A stretch of 64,000 nucleotides of DNA from Takakia lepidozioides. Taxonomy: Eukaryota; Streptophyta; Takakiopsida; Takakiales; Takakiaceae. A program made the translations under genes and the position numbers. The stretch's first letter is position 1, and each line of letters starts with the position of its first letter. A model generated the notes under the pieces. The model did not search any database and was not told the DNA's origin. It was given only the letters and a program-made list of their open reading frames with translations. This document shows positions 23,250 to 33,853 of the stretch, piece by piece. The DNA lies in assembly GCA_030704615.1 (NCBI GenBank), contig CM060731.1, positions 90,316,756 to 90,380,755 of the forward strand, written 5' to 3'.

Positions 23250-23285
23250 GCAGGATGGAAATCCGGCGCCGGATTTCCATCCTGC
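23250..23285. repeat. Perfect 36-bp palindrome centred on GGCGCC
   Basis: Arms read GCAGGATGGAAATCCGGC and its exact inverse, with the GGCGCC core spanning the centre. Close relatives: 43831-43860, 43937-43966, 44022-44051, 44161-44188 (a perfect 28-bp version), 44213-44242. Confidence 0.9.
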
Positions 23286-23624
23286 AGGGAATTGGGAGCG
23301 CGGCGGGAAGGAAACCTACCCCCCATTCCCAACCCATTTTTTTCCCTCTCAATGAGTGCAGTTCTGGGGCTTCTTGGAGTTTCAACTTCGGTGGCTAGGA
23401 CTGAGCCGTGGGGGGGGGGAAAAAATGGATTTGTGTGGGGGAGGAGTTTTTGCTTTTTTTTTTCCTAGGACTGCGGGAGACAGTTTGTTTTGGGTACTAT
23501 ACCAATAGAGGGTGAGGAAATTGGTCTGCTAGTATATAAGGTTATCAATAGTCTGGGTTTAGTTTTCCGTTACGAAGCCGCGTCTATTCCGCAAAGTACT
23601 TTCATCATGTCTGGAAACATTGCT

Positions 23625-24134
23625 TTAGTGGGGGTGGCATAGGACTCACCATGGGGGCGGAGACCTCGTGGTGGGAGTCGTGGGGAGTCTTGGGACTCAT
23701 CACGGTCCATAGGGGCCGTGGTGAGCGGGCCAAGACTCACCGCGACTCACCACCGGGAATCGAGGGTCTTCGTGGTGGTTCGCCATAAAATGGCATGGCT
23801 GGTTGTGAAACCCCCGCGGATAGCTACAGAAGTATATATAGGGAGTAGTAACCCCGAGAACGGTGCAAGCCCGTTGGTGACCAAGAACTAGTGAGTAAGT
23901 GAGTGAGCCGGAAAGCGACCAAAGAGTGGGGAGCTGTTCCGGACTGCCAACTACCAAAGGGAATTCCACTAGGCCTAAATAGGTGGAGGGTCTTTCGGGA
24001 AAGCGAAGGGGGACCGTTATGTCCCGGTGAGCAGCCGAAGCTCCGAGTTGGCCCGGCGGCCAGGTTGGGAGTCAGGCGCGCGCAGCGAGTAACTATGACT
24101 TGAAGGGGAGCTTACCGAAGTGAGGTGCGCGACA
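23625..24134 (+). mobile_element. 5'-truncated LTR fragment, Gypsy-2 family
   Basis: Matches 62696-63212 of the full LTR from 'ttagtgggggtggcat' to the terminal GCGCGACA, including the tatatata box (about 23834). The first ~210 bp are missing. It lies inside the divergent intergenic region; the corresponding place in copy 3 lacks it, so it arrived after the copies separated. Confidence 0.8.
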
Positions 24135-24670
24135 CGAATGGCCCCGGATGGAAATTCGGCGCCGTTTTTCCATCCGGGGAGGTTTTTATTTCGGCCATTT
24201 TTCGGCCTGACCCCCCGACACGACTTCCTTTGGGGGGGCCCGGATGGAAATTGGGCGCTGAATTTCCATCCGGGGGATGTTCTCTGTCAGACAGGTGCCG
24301 GCCTCTCCGCCCGAGGCGACTTCATCCGGGCGGCCCCTGTTGGATATTCGGTGCAGAATTCCCGTCCGGGGGTTGTAATGTGACGGCCAGGTGCCGACCT
24401 CTCCCCCCGAGCCGACTGCATCCGAACGGCCCCAGATGGAAATTCGGCGCCGTTTTTCCATCCGAGGAGGTTTTTATGTCGGCCAGTTTTCGGCCTGACC
24501 CCCGACACAACTTCCTTTGGGGGGGCCCGGATGGAAATTCGGCGCTGAATTTCCATCCGGGGGATGTTCTCTGTCGGACAGGTGCCGGCCTCTCCGCCCG
24601 AGTCGACTTCATCCGGGCAGCCCCTGTTGGATATTCGGTGCCGAATTTCCATCCGGGGGTTGTAATGTGA
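24135..24670 (+). repeat. ~96-bp tandem palindromic array (copy 2)
   Basis: About six units starting at GGATGGAAATTCGG-like cores (24146, 24241, 24339, 24436, 24531, 24629), each followed by TTTCCATCCGGGG and a GTCGGCCAGGTGCCGGCCTCTCC-like spacer. Long open frames in several phases are a by-product of the 96-bp period. Confidence 0.85.
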
Positions 24671-24956
24671 CGGCCCGGTGCCGGCTTCTCCCCTTCAGCC
24701 GACATCATCCGGGCGGCCCCCCACTTTCTGACTGCATACCGTTGGCAGTTATTGCGCAAAGACCAGGGGCCGCATTCCGGAGACAAGGTTCATTAACACT
24801 CTGACTGTGGATTTTTGAGATAGTTGGCTCCCTGGATTTGGATCAGGCTTCGTCGCTTGGACAAATCGGCACCGCATTCCTTCCCATCGGTGCATCCCCC
24901 TTCTACCAGGGAGCTTGCCCGCACGCCATCCTGGCAGTCTTGTGTGCACATCTCCC

Positions 24957-27900
24957 ATGGCGGAAAACCCAGGCGCTATAGTGTACTGCCCTCCTCACGA
25001 GCATAGAGCTTCATTTCTGTGCAGAGGGGACATCTGCCGTGTGATGGAGAAATATCTGTGCGTTCGATACCACCTGAAACCGGGGTCGGTTTTTTTAGAG
25101 GAGGAAAGGAAGGACTCAAACGGCGTTGTTGTCGAGAGTATTGTTGTGCTCCACGATGATTTCGGCAATGGCAGGGAATGGCAAGTTCCACCATCGGACA
25201 ACGTCATATACAGGGCTGTTGGGGACTTCATTTGCCCGCCAAATGCACCTTCTATCCTGGCGCCTTCCACGAAACAATCCGCAAATCAGAGAGTGTGTAC
25301 CTCAAAGAGAGAAGTCCGCAACGAAGTAAATCCAGAGCCGAACCCATCAATGAAGACAAGCGAGAACCGGGTTGTTCACAACTTGTCCGACTCCGACGAG
25401 GTCATGGAAGTTCCGAGATCGTCTTGGAGATCAGGCAAGTCCTCAATGGACGTCAGTGGACGAGGGAGTCATATTCCCAGCACGAGCACCGCAGTTCGAT
25501 CCATTCTTGAAATTCTGCGAGGGCTTCACATGGAGGGACACCGCTCGGAGTTGGCCGGGCTGGACTACAGCAAGTTTGCAATTACATCGGTTACATGCCT
25601 TCCCATAGACATCGACGGTAATATCTTCTTTGAGTTCCCTCCTCGGACGGACTACTCGAGGGCGTCCGGAATATTGACAGATATGGATAGAAAACATGAC
25701 GGTCATCCTTGGTGCGTCACCAAAACCACCAGCATGAAGATGCTCGATGGTGTGCGGGTGCGCTACATTGTTTGTGCGGGCGCATTACGGTGTTTCTCTC
25801 CAACTTGCTTCCACTTTAAATCTAGAGGTCACAGGAACGAGACCGATTGGACAGGCACAGCTCATCAACCATTTCGAGCTTAGGAGAAGGTTCCGAACTC
25901 CACATTTAAGTGTACGCATTGCAAAGAACCACCACACTACATGTCTGTTTGTAATGCCAAGCAGTTCTATGTGTTGCACCGTTTCCCTGACCTCACCCGA
26001 GCTTGCATACACGTTGGTTCCCATTGTCACAAATTGACGAGGGGGAACTCGCGGGAGGCTGCCCACGAGGCAGAGCAGCTCGTTCAGGAGGAGGTTAAGT
26101 TGAGACCGGGTGCCAAACCCAAACAGATACAGCTCCAAGCCACCCATAAGATGGCATTGGCCAGAATTTTGTCGGAAGACGGCTCCGATAGAGTTCCTCT
26201 CGATGACAAGGAAATGGAGGCATTGCTAGAGTCGGTGTCCCACGTCTGTTCACCAAATGTCCGAAACCACATTGTCTCATGCAAACAGAAAATTGGGCGT
26301 GGCTCGGATATGCACTCCATTCTGGAGGTGAACCGACGATGTGGATATGACTACATTCATGGAAGTAGGTTTCCAGGACAAGGGACTGAGGCAGATCGTT
26401 GTTTCGTATTCAAAATGTCCACGTGTGGACCTGGCAGCGGCGTCGAACTGGTCGACAGGATGACGAGTGGGGACTTGTCAAACAGTTGGGTCACGTTCGA
26501 CCATATCAAGCGAATTACAAATCACCAGTGGGTGACAATGGGTGCACATGTCTACGACACCCACTGCAGGATGCTAATGACAATTGCTATTTGTGAGATG
26601 AAAGGAGAGGACACACAATCGGAGATGCTTCTTTGGCAGGGAATAAACGAACAGATGGCCAAGGCGGGATTGCCCCCTCCCAATTTCCGTGGTTTCATGG
26701 CGGACAACGCACAAGCAAATTGGGCTGCCATCCGAAGGGTGTACGGGCAAGACCCCAATGTTCCCATGGAAGGCAAGGAGAGATCTTGTGGGTTCCATTT
26801 TCTGCAGAGCCTTTCGCAGTACACAACCAGGCTCGTGGCGCCAGATTTCAGAGAGGAGCACCGTTCCATGTCTCTTGCGTGGAAGGGCGCTCCCACCTTG
26901 GATGATGCAGAGACACAGTTTGCATGTATACGGGCTTGGTGGACATCGTCAGGTGCTGTAAGGAAATCAGACGAGGGAGCAATGGTCAGTTGGCTAGCAT
27001 GGTGGCATTATCGTTTCCTCCAGTTCGGCGACTATATGCGGGAGGTGAGTTGGACGAATTCGCGTCCCGCTGAATATTATTCTTGGCATTATTTGTAACT
27101 TGCTTCTAACCTCAACATGTGCTTGTGCAGGAAATGTGTCTCGACTCCGACACCGACATGCCCACAACAAACATGGCCGAATCAGTGCATTCTTCCTAGC
27201 GTGCCTCCTCTGCGGCGCATCTGGTGGACATCCTTACTGCCACAACGGAGGACATTGTGAGGTCAATTATGCAGCAAAGCAGGTACAACGAGTTCTTGAA
27301 AGGGAAACAGTGGGGCTTGGGCCGGACAGGCAGGAAATGCTGATGCGGACTGCCTCCAGATCGAAGAATCCTCGGAAGTGGGCGACGGCCTTGCGAGAGG
27401 GCCTTCGGGACACGCCATTGCTTCGAAGAGGCCAACATTTGGAAGGAGATGTTCATACCTGTCCAGTGAGACGAAGACTTGACGAGGCACCTGGCGGGGA
27501 AGAGGATTCATGGCAAGCTGACAAGAATATTCGCACGCTCCCTCGTGCTGTACCTGCACCTTGTTTCAGCAGCCGATTTTTGACTCCCACATTTGCTCAC
27601 GCCACAACGCAGACGTTTTGGTTCTGTAGGCACGACATAATGACCTGTGTATTTGGCAAGCCCAAGTACGGGATTCAGGGAATGCCGGAGCCTCCGGGCG
27701 TCTGGCCTGTTGCACCGGGTTGCAGCCTCTCTCAGAATGAGGCGGATGCTCTATCTGCAGCAGGATTTCGAATGGTGCAACGCACAGACGTCCCGGCCCA
27801 CGCATTTCCAGTTCCTCAGACCCAGCCATTGCAGACTGCTCGGTCCAATAGAGACTGATTGGACAATTCTGCACATCCCACAATGCGATTTGGAAGAGTG

Positions 27901-28265
27901 AAGAGACAACACCTCTCCCAACAAGTTGAATGAGAATCGGATTGCCAATGCTCTTGGGATGGCTTGCACTATTCAGAGCTCCGTGGACGTACCTCCATCC
28001 GGCCTTGGGCGTGTTTATCGGATGGCAACGGCCGGCTCGGCTGTACGCGACGATGTATACACAATCACAATTGGAGTGGAGCCGTACGGACTTCTCGTTG
28101 ATGGAAGCAAAGAAGGGTTCAAAGTATTATCCGTGCAAGCATCTGTATTACATTTACCTGAAGAGGTTGAGGATGAACGTGACTATTGACGACTTTATTC
28201 ATGCACCGGCGTTGAGCGTGAACGAGCTGCACAAACTCCTCCTTAGGGATTCCAAAAATCATTGA
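24957..28265 (+). pseudogene. Mutator-like transposase (MULE C)
   Basis: Start chosen at the ATG of MAENPGAIVYCPP, conserved in copies D and E. Then an acidic linker; Cys/His-rich zinc-binding block (CFSPTCFHF, CAHCKEPPHYMSVC, TRACIHVGSHCH); DDE-type domain with VTFDHIKRI, FRGFMADNAQANW (candidate Asp), CGFHFLQSL; intron 27045-27130 (GT...GTGCAG); NMAESVHSS (candidate Glu). Defects: TAG at 25881-25883 where copy D has CAG; TAG for Trp in VHSSW; about 300 bp deleted near 27550 relative to MULE A; TGA at 27856; and an 11-bp loss at about 28083 that removes the CxC of the SWIM finger and shifts frame. By family it would cut and rejoin element ends; this copy cannot. Confidence 0.75.
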
Positions 28266-28969
28266 TGGGGCAAAGGGAATCCTCCATATGGATATTTTCA
28301 ATTGCATTTTCATGTATCAGACTTTTTTTTGCAGTGTAATGAAATGCACCCCAAAACTCATGGAATGAGGCAATATTCCATTCAAACTGAGATCCAACAG
28401 AAGCAGTTGTGGGGCCATTTATGGAAAAATGGCGCCGAATTTCTCTATTTTGGGCCGAAAACTGGCTAAGTCCCAACATGCACTGGTGCCCCTGTGTCTG
28501 GAAAAATGGCGCCGAATTTCCCTATTTTGGGCCGAAAACTGGCTAAGTCCGAACATGCACGGGAACGATGTCTGGAAAAATGGCGCCAAATTTCCAGTTA
28601 CATGGCCCAGAACTGCCCAACATCTGTGCAATCCCTGGCACCATGTACCGAAATTCGGCGCCACATTTCCAAATTTTGGGCTTACACACCTGTCATGAGG
28701 GGACCTATAGCCGCGGAATTCGGCACCATTTTTCGCCAGAGAGACCTATTACCGCGAAATTCGGCGTCATTTTTGCACATGTCGCTGGGAATTGGCATGA
28801 GCGGAAGACAAAATATCATGAGCACAACTCTCAAAACTACAATTTCCCCTCCAAGGTGCCGAATAATATATTTGTTTTTTCTGACACATTGCATTAAATT
28901 AATGTTTTATAATGTTTTTTATTTTCGAAATTTGTACTTCTGTTCATGAAAACCGATTGTCTTGCTACT
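28266..28969. other. Subterminal repeats downstream of MULE C
   Basis: No gene. From 28425 to 28760 there are four imperfect units of 'ggaaaaatggcgccgaatttc' with 'gggccgaaaactggctaagtcc', the same sequence family as the intronic 147-bp minisatellite. AT-rich from 28830 to 28960. Confidence 0.65.
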
Positions 28970-29007
28970 CCGCTCATGCCGCTCATGCTCATGAAATAGC
29001 TAACCTC
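28970..29007 (+). repeat. Candidate terminal inverted repeat, right end of copy 2
   Basis: CGCTCATGCCGCTCATG then CTCATGAAATAGCTAACCTC. Matches the end at 7150-7239 directly and that at 16716-16754 in inverse orientation. Confidence 0.5.
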
Positions 29008-30129
29008 AATGCCGGCAGGGGTACCCCATCAACCTGAAGATAAAAGTACAACAGTTGGTGAGGCTTGAGATCATGTGCAGCAAGGCATTGTAAAGTGGAG
29101 AGTACATACCTGGCAATGGGTTTGCATTAACAGGATATGACATTGAGTAGGTGTGGGCAGGCTGATTGCAGTGGCACGCTTTGATGTGGTAGATGCGTGG
29201 GGTTTCAGGATATATTTGTAAAACACAACACTTTATATCAGTGGGGGTGGGGGTAGATACAATAGTGGTGGGCAAGTGATCAACATCTGCTACTTGGTAG
29301 GGCAACTTCATAGCCTCAAAGGCGTGCTGTTGAGCCCATGTGTGAGATACAGCAGTAGAAAGTAAAGAGTAAGCACGAACATGTGACAGGGTGTGTGACC
29401 AGTAATTAGAGAGACATTGAATGGTCAGAAAAATGGGCAGGGTATAGTGAGAAGAATCATTTAGTGAAGGGCAGGGCCAGCAACAAAGAGTATTGAGCCG
29501 TATGTCATCTGTTGTGGCAGCATGGTAGGGAGAGCAATTATGGCAAATGTGGCATGAAGTATGTGTACACGAGAATCGCCAGTGGGTGAACGAGACAGAG
29601 AAAGAACCAATCCGGACTTGAAGGGCAACATGTAGATTATCGGTTTGCAAAAAGAAAGAGGGGGTTGAAGCGCGTAGGTAGTGTCGCATACCGTTCGGTC
29701 TTGGAAGAAGGTTGAGGGTAGAGTGGGTATGAGAATGTATCTGTGCAACCAGGGCCTTAGCTACGCCAGAGGGCGACTTCCGATCGCCAACACGCCACCG
29801 TTCACCAAGGTTTGAAGAAGGCCAAAGCAATCGCTGTCTTCCATCAGCTCGGTCTTTGGCCACCATGCAGAACTGTCTAGATTCATTTCTCTAGGAGCCA
29901 CCGGCTGTAAGAGTGTGCCCATTCGAATCAAGTCGTCGAAATGCAGGGTTGGGTTTCGCTCCACTAGATACTGGAGCAGCTTGAGGATGGTTGCGATGCC
30001 CAAGACTCCACGGGGGCTCTTGAGGTCGACTATGCGATAGTTGCATCTTGCCTGAGCCATGTCGTAGCAGAAGCTGCACACATCACTCGCAAGGGTTGAC
30101 AAGGGGGGAAGAGATGATAAACCGGGCAT
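29008..30129 (-). other. Unrecognised minus-strand open frames
   Basis: Two frames: 29761-30129 (122 codons, start MPGLSSLPPLSTL, with LKLLQYLVERNPTLHFDDLIRMGTLLQ) and an overlapping 29006-29866 frame with a Cys/His-rich stretch (CTHTSCHICHNCSPYH). They may be one protein with a frameshift around 29770-29860. I recognise no family. They could be the remainder of the retrotransposon whose 3' end lies at 14743-16715, now separated by composite copy 2, but no join is proven. Confidence 0.3.
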
Positions 30130-30540
30130 TTAAACAGGTCTCGGTTTTTCCAAATTCGCCAAGCGGGCTTCTTCGGCTCAAGAAGCAGACCAAGGTCGGC
30201 GCATGCTGATCATTCGGGGATCTGATACCTGCGAGCTGATGCAGTGGTAAGGACGAGCATTCGGGTGCTTGGAGAGTGCAGTATTGGGGAGCCAAAGTAA
30301 AAAGCTGTTGGTGTGACAGTTCCTCATAGCAGCTTACTATGTTCATAGCGGAGACACTGCTTTTGAGCCGAAAAGTGAAAAACTTAATGGAATCAAGCAA
30401 AGTAAAGCTTAACAAAAGCGCTAGAGAGAAGCGGTAAAGAGTGTGGTGGTGTCCACGATCAGCGTGAAAGATTCGCTGCGTAGCAGCGAGATGAACAGAG
30501 GTCTTGGCCATGGTGGCGGCCGTAACACACATTATTGCCG
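30130..30540. other. No recognised feature
   Basis: A 157-codon minus-strand frame (30083-30556) is present, but its composition and lack of motifs give no support for a gene. Nothing else seen. Confidence 0.4.
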
Positions 30541-30544
30541 CAGT

Positions 30545-30616
30545 ACAACCTAACAAGATTTGAACTCCAATCCTCTTGTTTATTGTTCATTGCTCTTAAC
30601 CACCACACTACCGGCC
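30545..30616 (-). repeat. tRNA-like (SINE head) sequence
   Basis: The minus strand has an A-box-like TAGTGTGGTGGTTAAGAG and a B-box-like GGAGTTCAAATCT about 30 bp later. The acceptor stem does not pair convincingly, so it is a tRNA-derived remnant rather than a working tRNA gene. Confidence 0.4.
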
Positions 30617-30989
30617 GCTTTCTACAAAACTTTGCAATAACTAATGCTTTATGTGCATATTGTGGGCCCCAGCAGACTAACTTGCCGGCCAGACCCAGCA
30701 GCAGATTGGCCGGGTCCGGGTAGAGGCGCTCCCACCCTCCACGACCCCCTCTGCCACACGCGCGGGCATTCAAGACCCTAATATTTGTTCAATGAGAAGC
30801 ATTGTGGGCTGTAGCTCCCAGGTTTTCCTTTTTGAAAGAAAAAAAAAGAAAAAAATGATAAGGTACTCATATAAAACATTATTTGTGCCACGTGGATCTC
30901 AACAACTAGATTTGATTAGGTTGGTTGAATTGGACCCGCTATCCCAATCTTTAGACACAGGAAATATTGACTAACAATGATGTTGATTT
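30617..30989. other. Repeat-derived intergenic DNA
   Basis: Holds a short plus-orientation SINE-tail-like piece at about 30800-30860 ('gctgtagctcccagg' then poly-A-rich sequence), the inverse of the tail at 31290-31325. No gene seen. Confidence 0.4.
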
Positions 30990-31246
30990 TTGTTTTTATT
31001 TTAAAGGGAAAAATGGGGGAGTGACTTTACAAATCAGGCCCCTCAATCAGAATGAGAGAGTTTTACCTCTTTCATAATAACCTCGCCATGAGGGCCTGAG
31101 CATAATATAAAGCATAAAATTGGAGGGGCACTGCCCAAGGGAATGGGAAGACGATCGTACCACATGGCACGCCTATCAAGGTAACAAGATTTGACCCCAT
31201 AATCGATGGGTGACACGTGGTGTACTATCCAATTGAGCTATCAACT
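30990..31246 (-). repeat. tRNA-derived SINE, copy S1
   Basis: Minus strand: tRNA-like head at about 31243-31180 with TAGCTCAATTGGATAG (A box) and GGGGTCAAATCTT (B box), then a body with 'ggcgaggttattatgaaagagg', ending in 'ggggcctgatttgt' and a T/A-rich tail. The body and head match S2. Confidence 0.6.
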
Positions 31247-31289
31247 AATGATGTTGTTGTATTAAAAATAAATAAAAAATCTTTTCTCC

Positions 31290-32438
31290 TTTTGAAAGAG
31301 AAACACCTGGGAGCGACAGCTCACAAATCAGGCCCCTTAACCCCTAAGCGACGAGACCTGTTTTTGGATTTTTGGACAAAACCGGGACCCACCCTCATAC
31401 GTCAGCCTGTAGCTGCCTACCCCGTTCATCCACCTGGATGAACCATACGAAGTCATCCCTACCTATCAGATGCACAAGCACCCCAAATTTGGGGAGATTC
31501 CACCCTTTTGTTTGGGAGATTATAACAATTGAACAAGGTGCATTTTCTGCAAAATGAAAAAAACAAACCGAAACTTCATGTTTGACCAAGCAAAAAATCA
31601 ATGTTGCAAAATTTTCCTGGAAGAAAAAGTGCCATATTCTAATGTAGTGCTGCATCCCAAACCCTCACAGCAAATTTCACCCCAATATGCCAAAAATTAA
31701 GGGGGTTGCTTTGTATGTGAATGAAATGGGGGTCAAAAGATTGAATTTGCAAAGCAAATGGTTCAGGTCCCATTGGGACCCAAAATTTTACTCAAATGTG
31801 GATTTCCAACGGTTAGACAGTGCTAGGCCAAAAACTACACTACATTGCCCAAGAATTTCCCAAAAACCTCCAAAATTGCATTTGCGATGGAGGATTTTGT
31901 GAATTTTCCGGCCTCCTTCAAGTCAGCCAAATGGTTGCTGGATTTGTACTGAATCCGGCGACGTTGTACTGAATCCCGCCATGAAACCCCACCCGCATGG
32001 CATACGGGCCTGCCACGTCGTCGGTCAACCGGTGTGGCCCCCACAAAAATCTCCCCCCCCCCCCCCCCCCCCAATACTTCAAAAACTTCCTGACGGCGGA
32101 GTCTTTATCTGCTTGGGGCGCCATAAAGTCCTACGTGTGCAGGACTTCAAGCGCTACATTTTTCATTCAGCCTGTGACTTCATCCGGCGAAGCTGCGGAT
32201 GGATGAAAAAGCGAGGCGACCCTCCGGCGACCCGATTCGGGTCGCCTCATTGTTTAGGGGTTAATAGTGAGTGAAGAAAATAACCTCTTTCACAGTAACC
32301 TCGCCATGAAGGCGTAGAAATGGGATACCACCCGAGGGAAGGGGGAGAAGAGTATACCAAACTTGTCAAGTAGCAGGAATTGACCCCAAAATCATCTGGG
32401 TGGCACTCAGTGCACTAACCAATTGAGCTATTGACGCC
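31290..32438 (-). repeat. tRNA-derived SINE, copy S2, interrupted
   Basis: Right part 32265-32438: head GGCGTCAATAGCTCAATTGG with TTAGTGC, B box GGGGTCAATTCC, body matching S1. Left part 31290-31336: 'acaaatcaggcccc' and the tail. The parts are separated by a TTAA-flanked element. S1 shows the uninterrupted order. Confidence 0.6.
31337..32264. mobile_element. Non-autonomous piggyBac-like element with TTAA target duplication
   Basis: TTAA at 31337-31340 and 32261-32264 flank a ~920-bp insert. Its ends are CCCCTAAGCGACGAG-ACC (left) and, inverted, CCCCTAAACAATGAGGCGACC (right). CCC(T/C)... termini beside TTAA are the piggyBac hallmark. A 21-bp subterminal inverted repeat with 10-bp arms lies at 32226-32246. 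There is no transposase frame inside. A C26-like run at about 32050-32072 and no coding evidence otherwise. The related SINE S1 gives the empty-site arrangement. Confidence 0.7.
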
Positions 32439-32439
32439 A

Positions 32440-32913
32440 AGTAATAGAAGTGCCCGTGGAGTTGAATGCCTTGACACCCCTGTCAGCGCCCTCACCCCCG
32501 GCCCACCCGGCCTCGCCGGGGCCATCCCCCTCCGCGGTCGCTCGCCCCACCGCGGTGAACTTAATAACTACATGAACTACCCCACATGACCGAATGGCCC
32601 CCCATGCCTGCCATGCATGCTCATGCCCATGCATACTCTGAATCCTACTAAAAGCCATACATGACATGCCTGCGAAGACATGCTTAGGGTTTAGGAAAAT
32701 TTGAATTTCAAATTCCCAAAAAAAAAACGGCAGATGTTCCCGCCGGCTGTATGTGCATTGATGTCTTGAATTGGAATCTTCCCTCTTACGGTTTAGCATT
32801 GCATTGCTCTACCAAACAACATGTACGTTTGTTCTTTCTTCACAGGCATGTCACTCTCCTCAGACGTTGTTGTTCCTTGCTTGGTCGCACAATTGCGAAG
32901 CGCCGTTCAAACC
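32440..32913. other. No recognised gene
   Basis: GC-rich at 32480-32560, then AT-rich. No motif or repeat I can place. It ends at the Gypsy-1 LTR. Confidence 0.4.
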
Positions 32914-33833
32914 CGTTAGAGGGCTGTTTGGGACTTAGTCGCTTTTATGGGCTCTGTGGGGTACCCTTTATTTTTGCGCAGATTTACGGATGGTAGACTT
33001 AGACCAACAGAGGCCTTAGGGGTGACAGGCACAGGTTTTAGGGGTGGTAGACAGGCTAACACACCCAGTCACAGTCTTACACAGTCGTACACAGCCTATC
33101 ATAGTCTATCATAGCCATACACAGCCAGTCACAGCCCGACACAGTCCAACACAGCTAGTCACAGTTACAGCCCGACACAGTTTGGCACAGCCCGTCACAG
33201 CGTACATAGGAAACGGTTATCATTGGCAGGGAATGACATCTGCAGAGGGAACGTGTTTATTACTTAGGTGACAATTAGTTAGTTAGGCGGTTAGAACAGC
33301 TTGTAGATAAAATAGGCAGAGCAAGCATCATAGATGACACTTCACGGAGAGCACTTCTTGGTCATTCACGGAAGGAGATCAGGCGGAGAGCAGGAATGGG
33401 AGCAAGGATGGAGAGCACAGTGAAGGAGGAGAGATGATCAGTAGATGCTTGTTACATGCAAAGCTGTAGTGATACTGTAGAGCAGATTAGAGACACCATG
33501 GCTTCGGCCTGATACCTGATAAATCTTAATCTGATACTTATTCGATACAATCACACTGTGTAGAGAGACTTGAGTGAAGCTGTGGAATGAATGGATGAGT
33601 GAATGGAACCTGATAGATACTGAAGCAATCTGATGCTTCAGTATACACAGTAAGGTAATTTGCTAACATGAAGGCAAGAAGAAATACAAACATGAAGCAC
33701 AACCATGATTCACTAGCTGTAGGTCATGACTGATTGTTCTGAGCGGGCTGAGTGCTTAGAGATATCCAACTCTTCTATCTTGGAGTTCCCACCTCGGATA
33801 GCGAAGGGATGGGTGAGTAAAAGCCGCTCGACA
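32914..33833 (+). repeat. 5' LTR of Gypsy-1
   Basis: Begins CGTTAGAGGG (the sister LTR has TGTTAGAGGG) and ends CCGCTCGACA. Homologous to 14743-15583. Contains an expanded CACAGCC-type minisatellite at 33056-33200. Confidence 0.8.
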
Positions 33834-33853
33834 TTTGGCGACCATACTGGGGA
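33834..33853 (+). promoter_or_regulatory. Primer-binding site of Gypsy-1
   Basis: TTTGGCGACCATACTGGGGA follows the LTR directly; TGG at 33836 pairs with a tRNA CCA end. It resembles the TTTGGCGCC... sites of plant Athila/Tat-type elements, but I cannot name the tRNA. Confidence 0.6.

Larger units (their letters stand above)
23035..24956. other. Divergent intergenic region of copy 2
   Basis: Lies between the 5' ends of the minus ParB/MTase-like gene and the plus MULE gene, so it should hold both promoters. No gene is seen. It contains a perfect 36-bp palindrome (23250-23285), an LTR fragment (23625-24134) and a tandem palindromic array (24135-24670). Poly-G and poly-T runs occur at 23408-23462. 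Confidence 0.6.
16716..29007. mobile_element. Composite element, copy 2: divergent ParB/MTase-like gene and MULE transposase
   Basis: Left to right: candidate terminal sequence 16716-16754, ten-exon ParB/methyltransferase-like gene (minus), a ~1.9-kb divergent intergenic region with palindromic arrays and an LTR insertion, MULE transposase C (plus), subterminal repeats, candidate terminal sequence 28970-29007. The same gene order and orientation recur at 37434-47222, so the pair moves or is duplicated as a unit. I found no 8-10 bp target duplication at the two ends (flanks are unlike), so the borders remain provisional. Both genes are disabled here. Confidence 0.6.

Noticed and set aside
23250-23285. 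True bacterial parS site
   Set aside because: Only the palindromic form is comparable; the sequence does not match the parS consensus and the context is eukaryotic.
24125-24670. 181-codon plus frame with WKFGAVFPSG-type repeats (also 44480-45133 and 61915-62508)
   Set aside because: Product of the ~96-bp tandem array, open in several phases on both strands.
16700-29020. Target-site duplication flanking copy 2
   Set aside because: Sequence left of 16716 and right of 29007 does not match over 8-11 bp in any reasonable register.
30545-30616. Functional tRNA gene
   Set aside because: A and B boxes are recognisable but the acceptor stem and anticodon arm do not fold convincingly; SINE-like copies nearby explain it.
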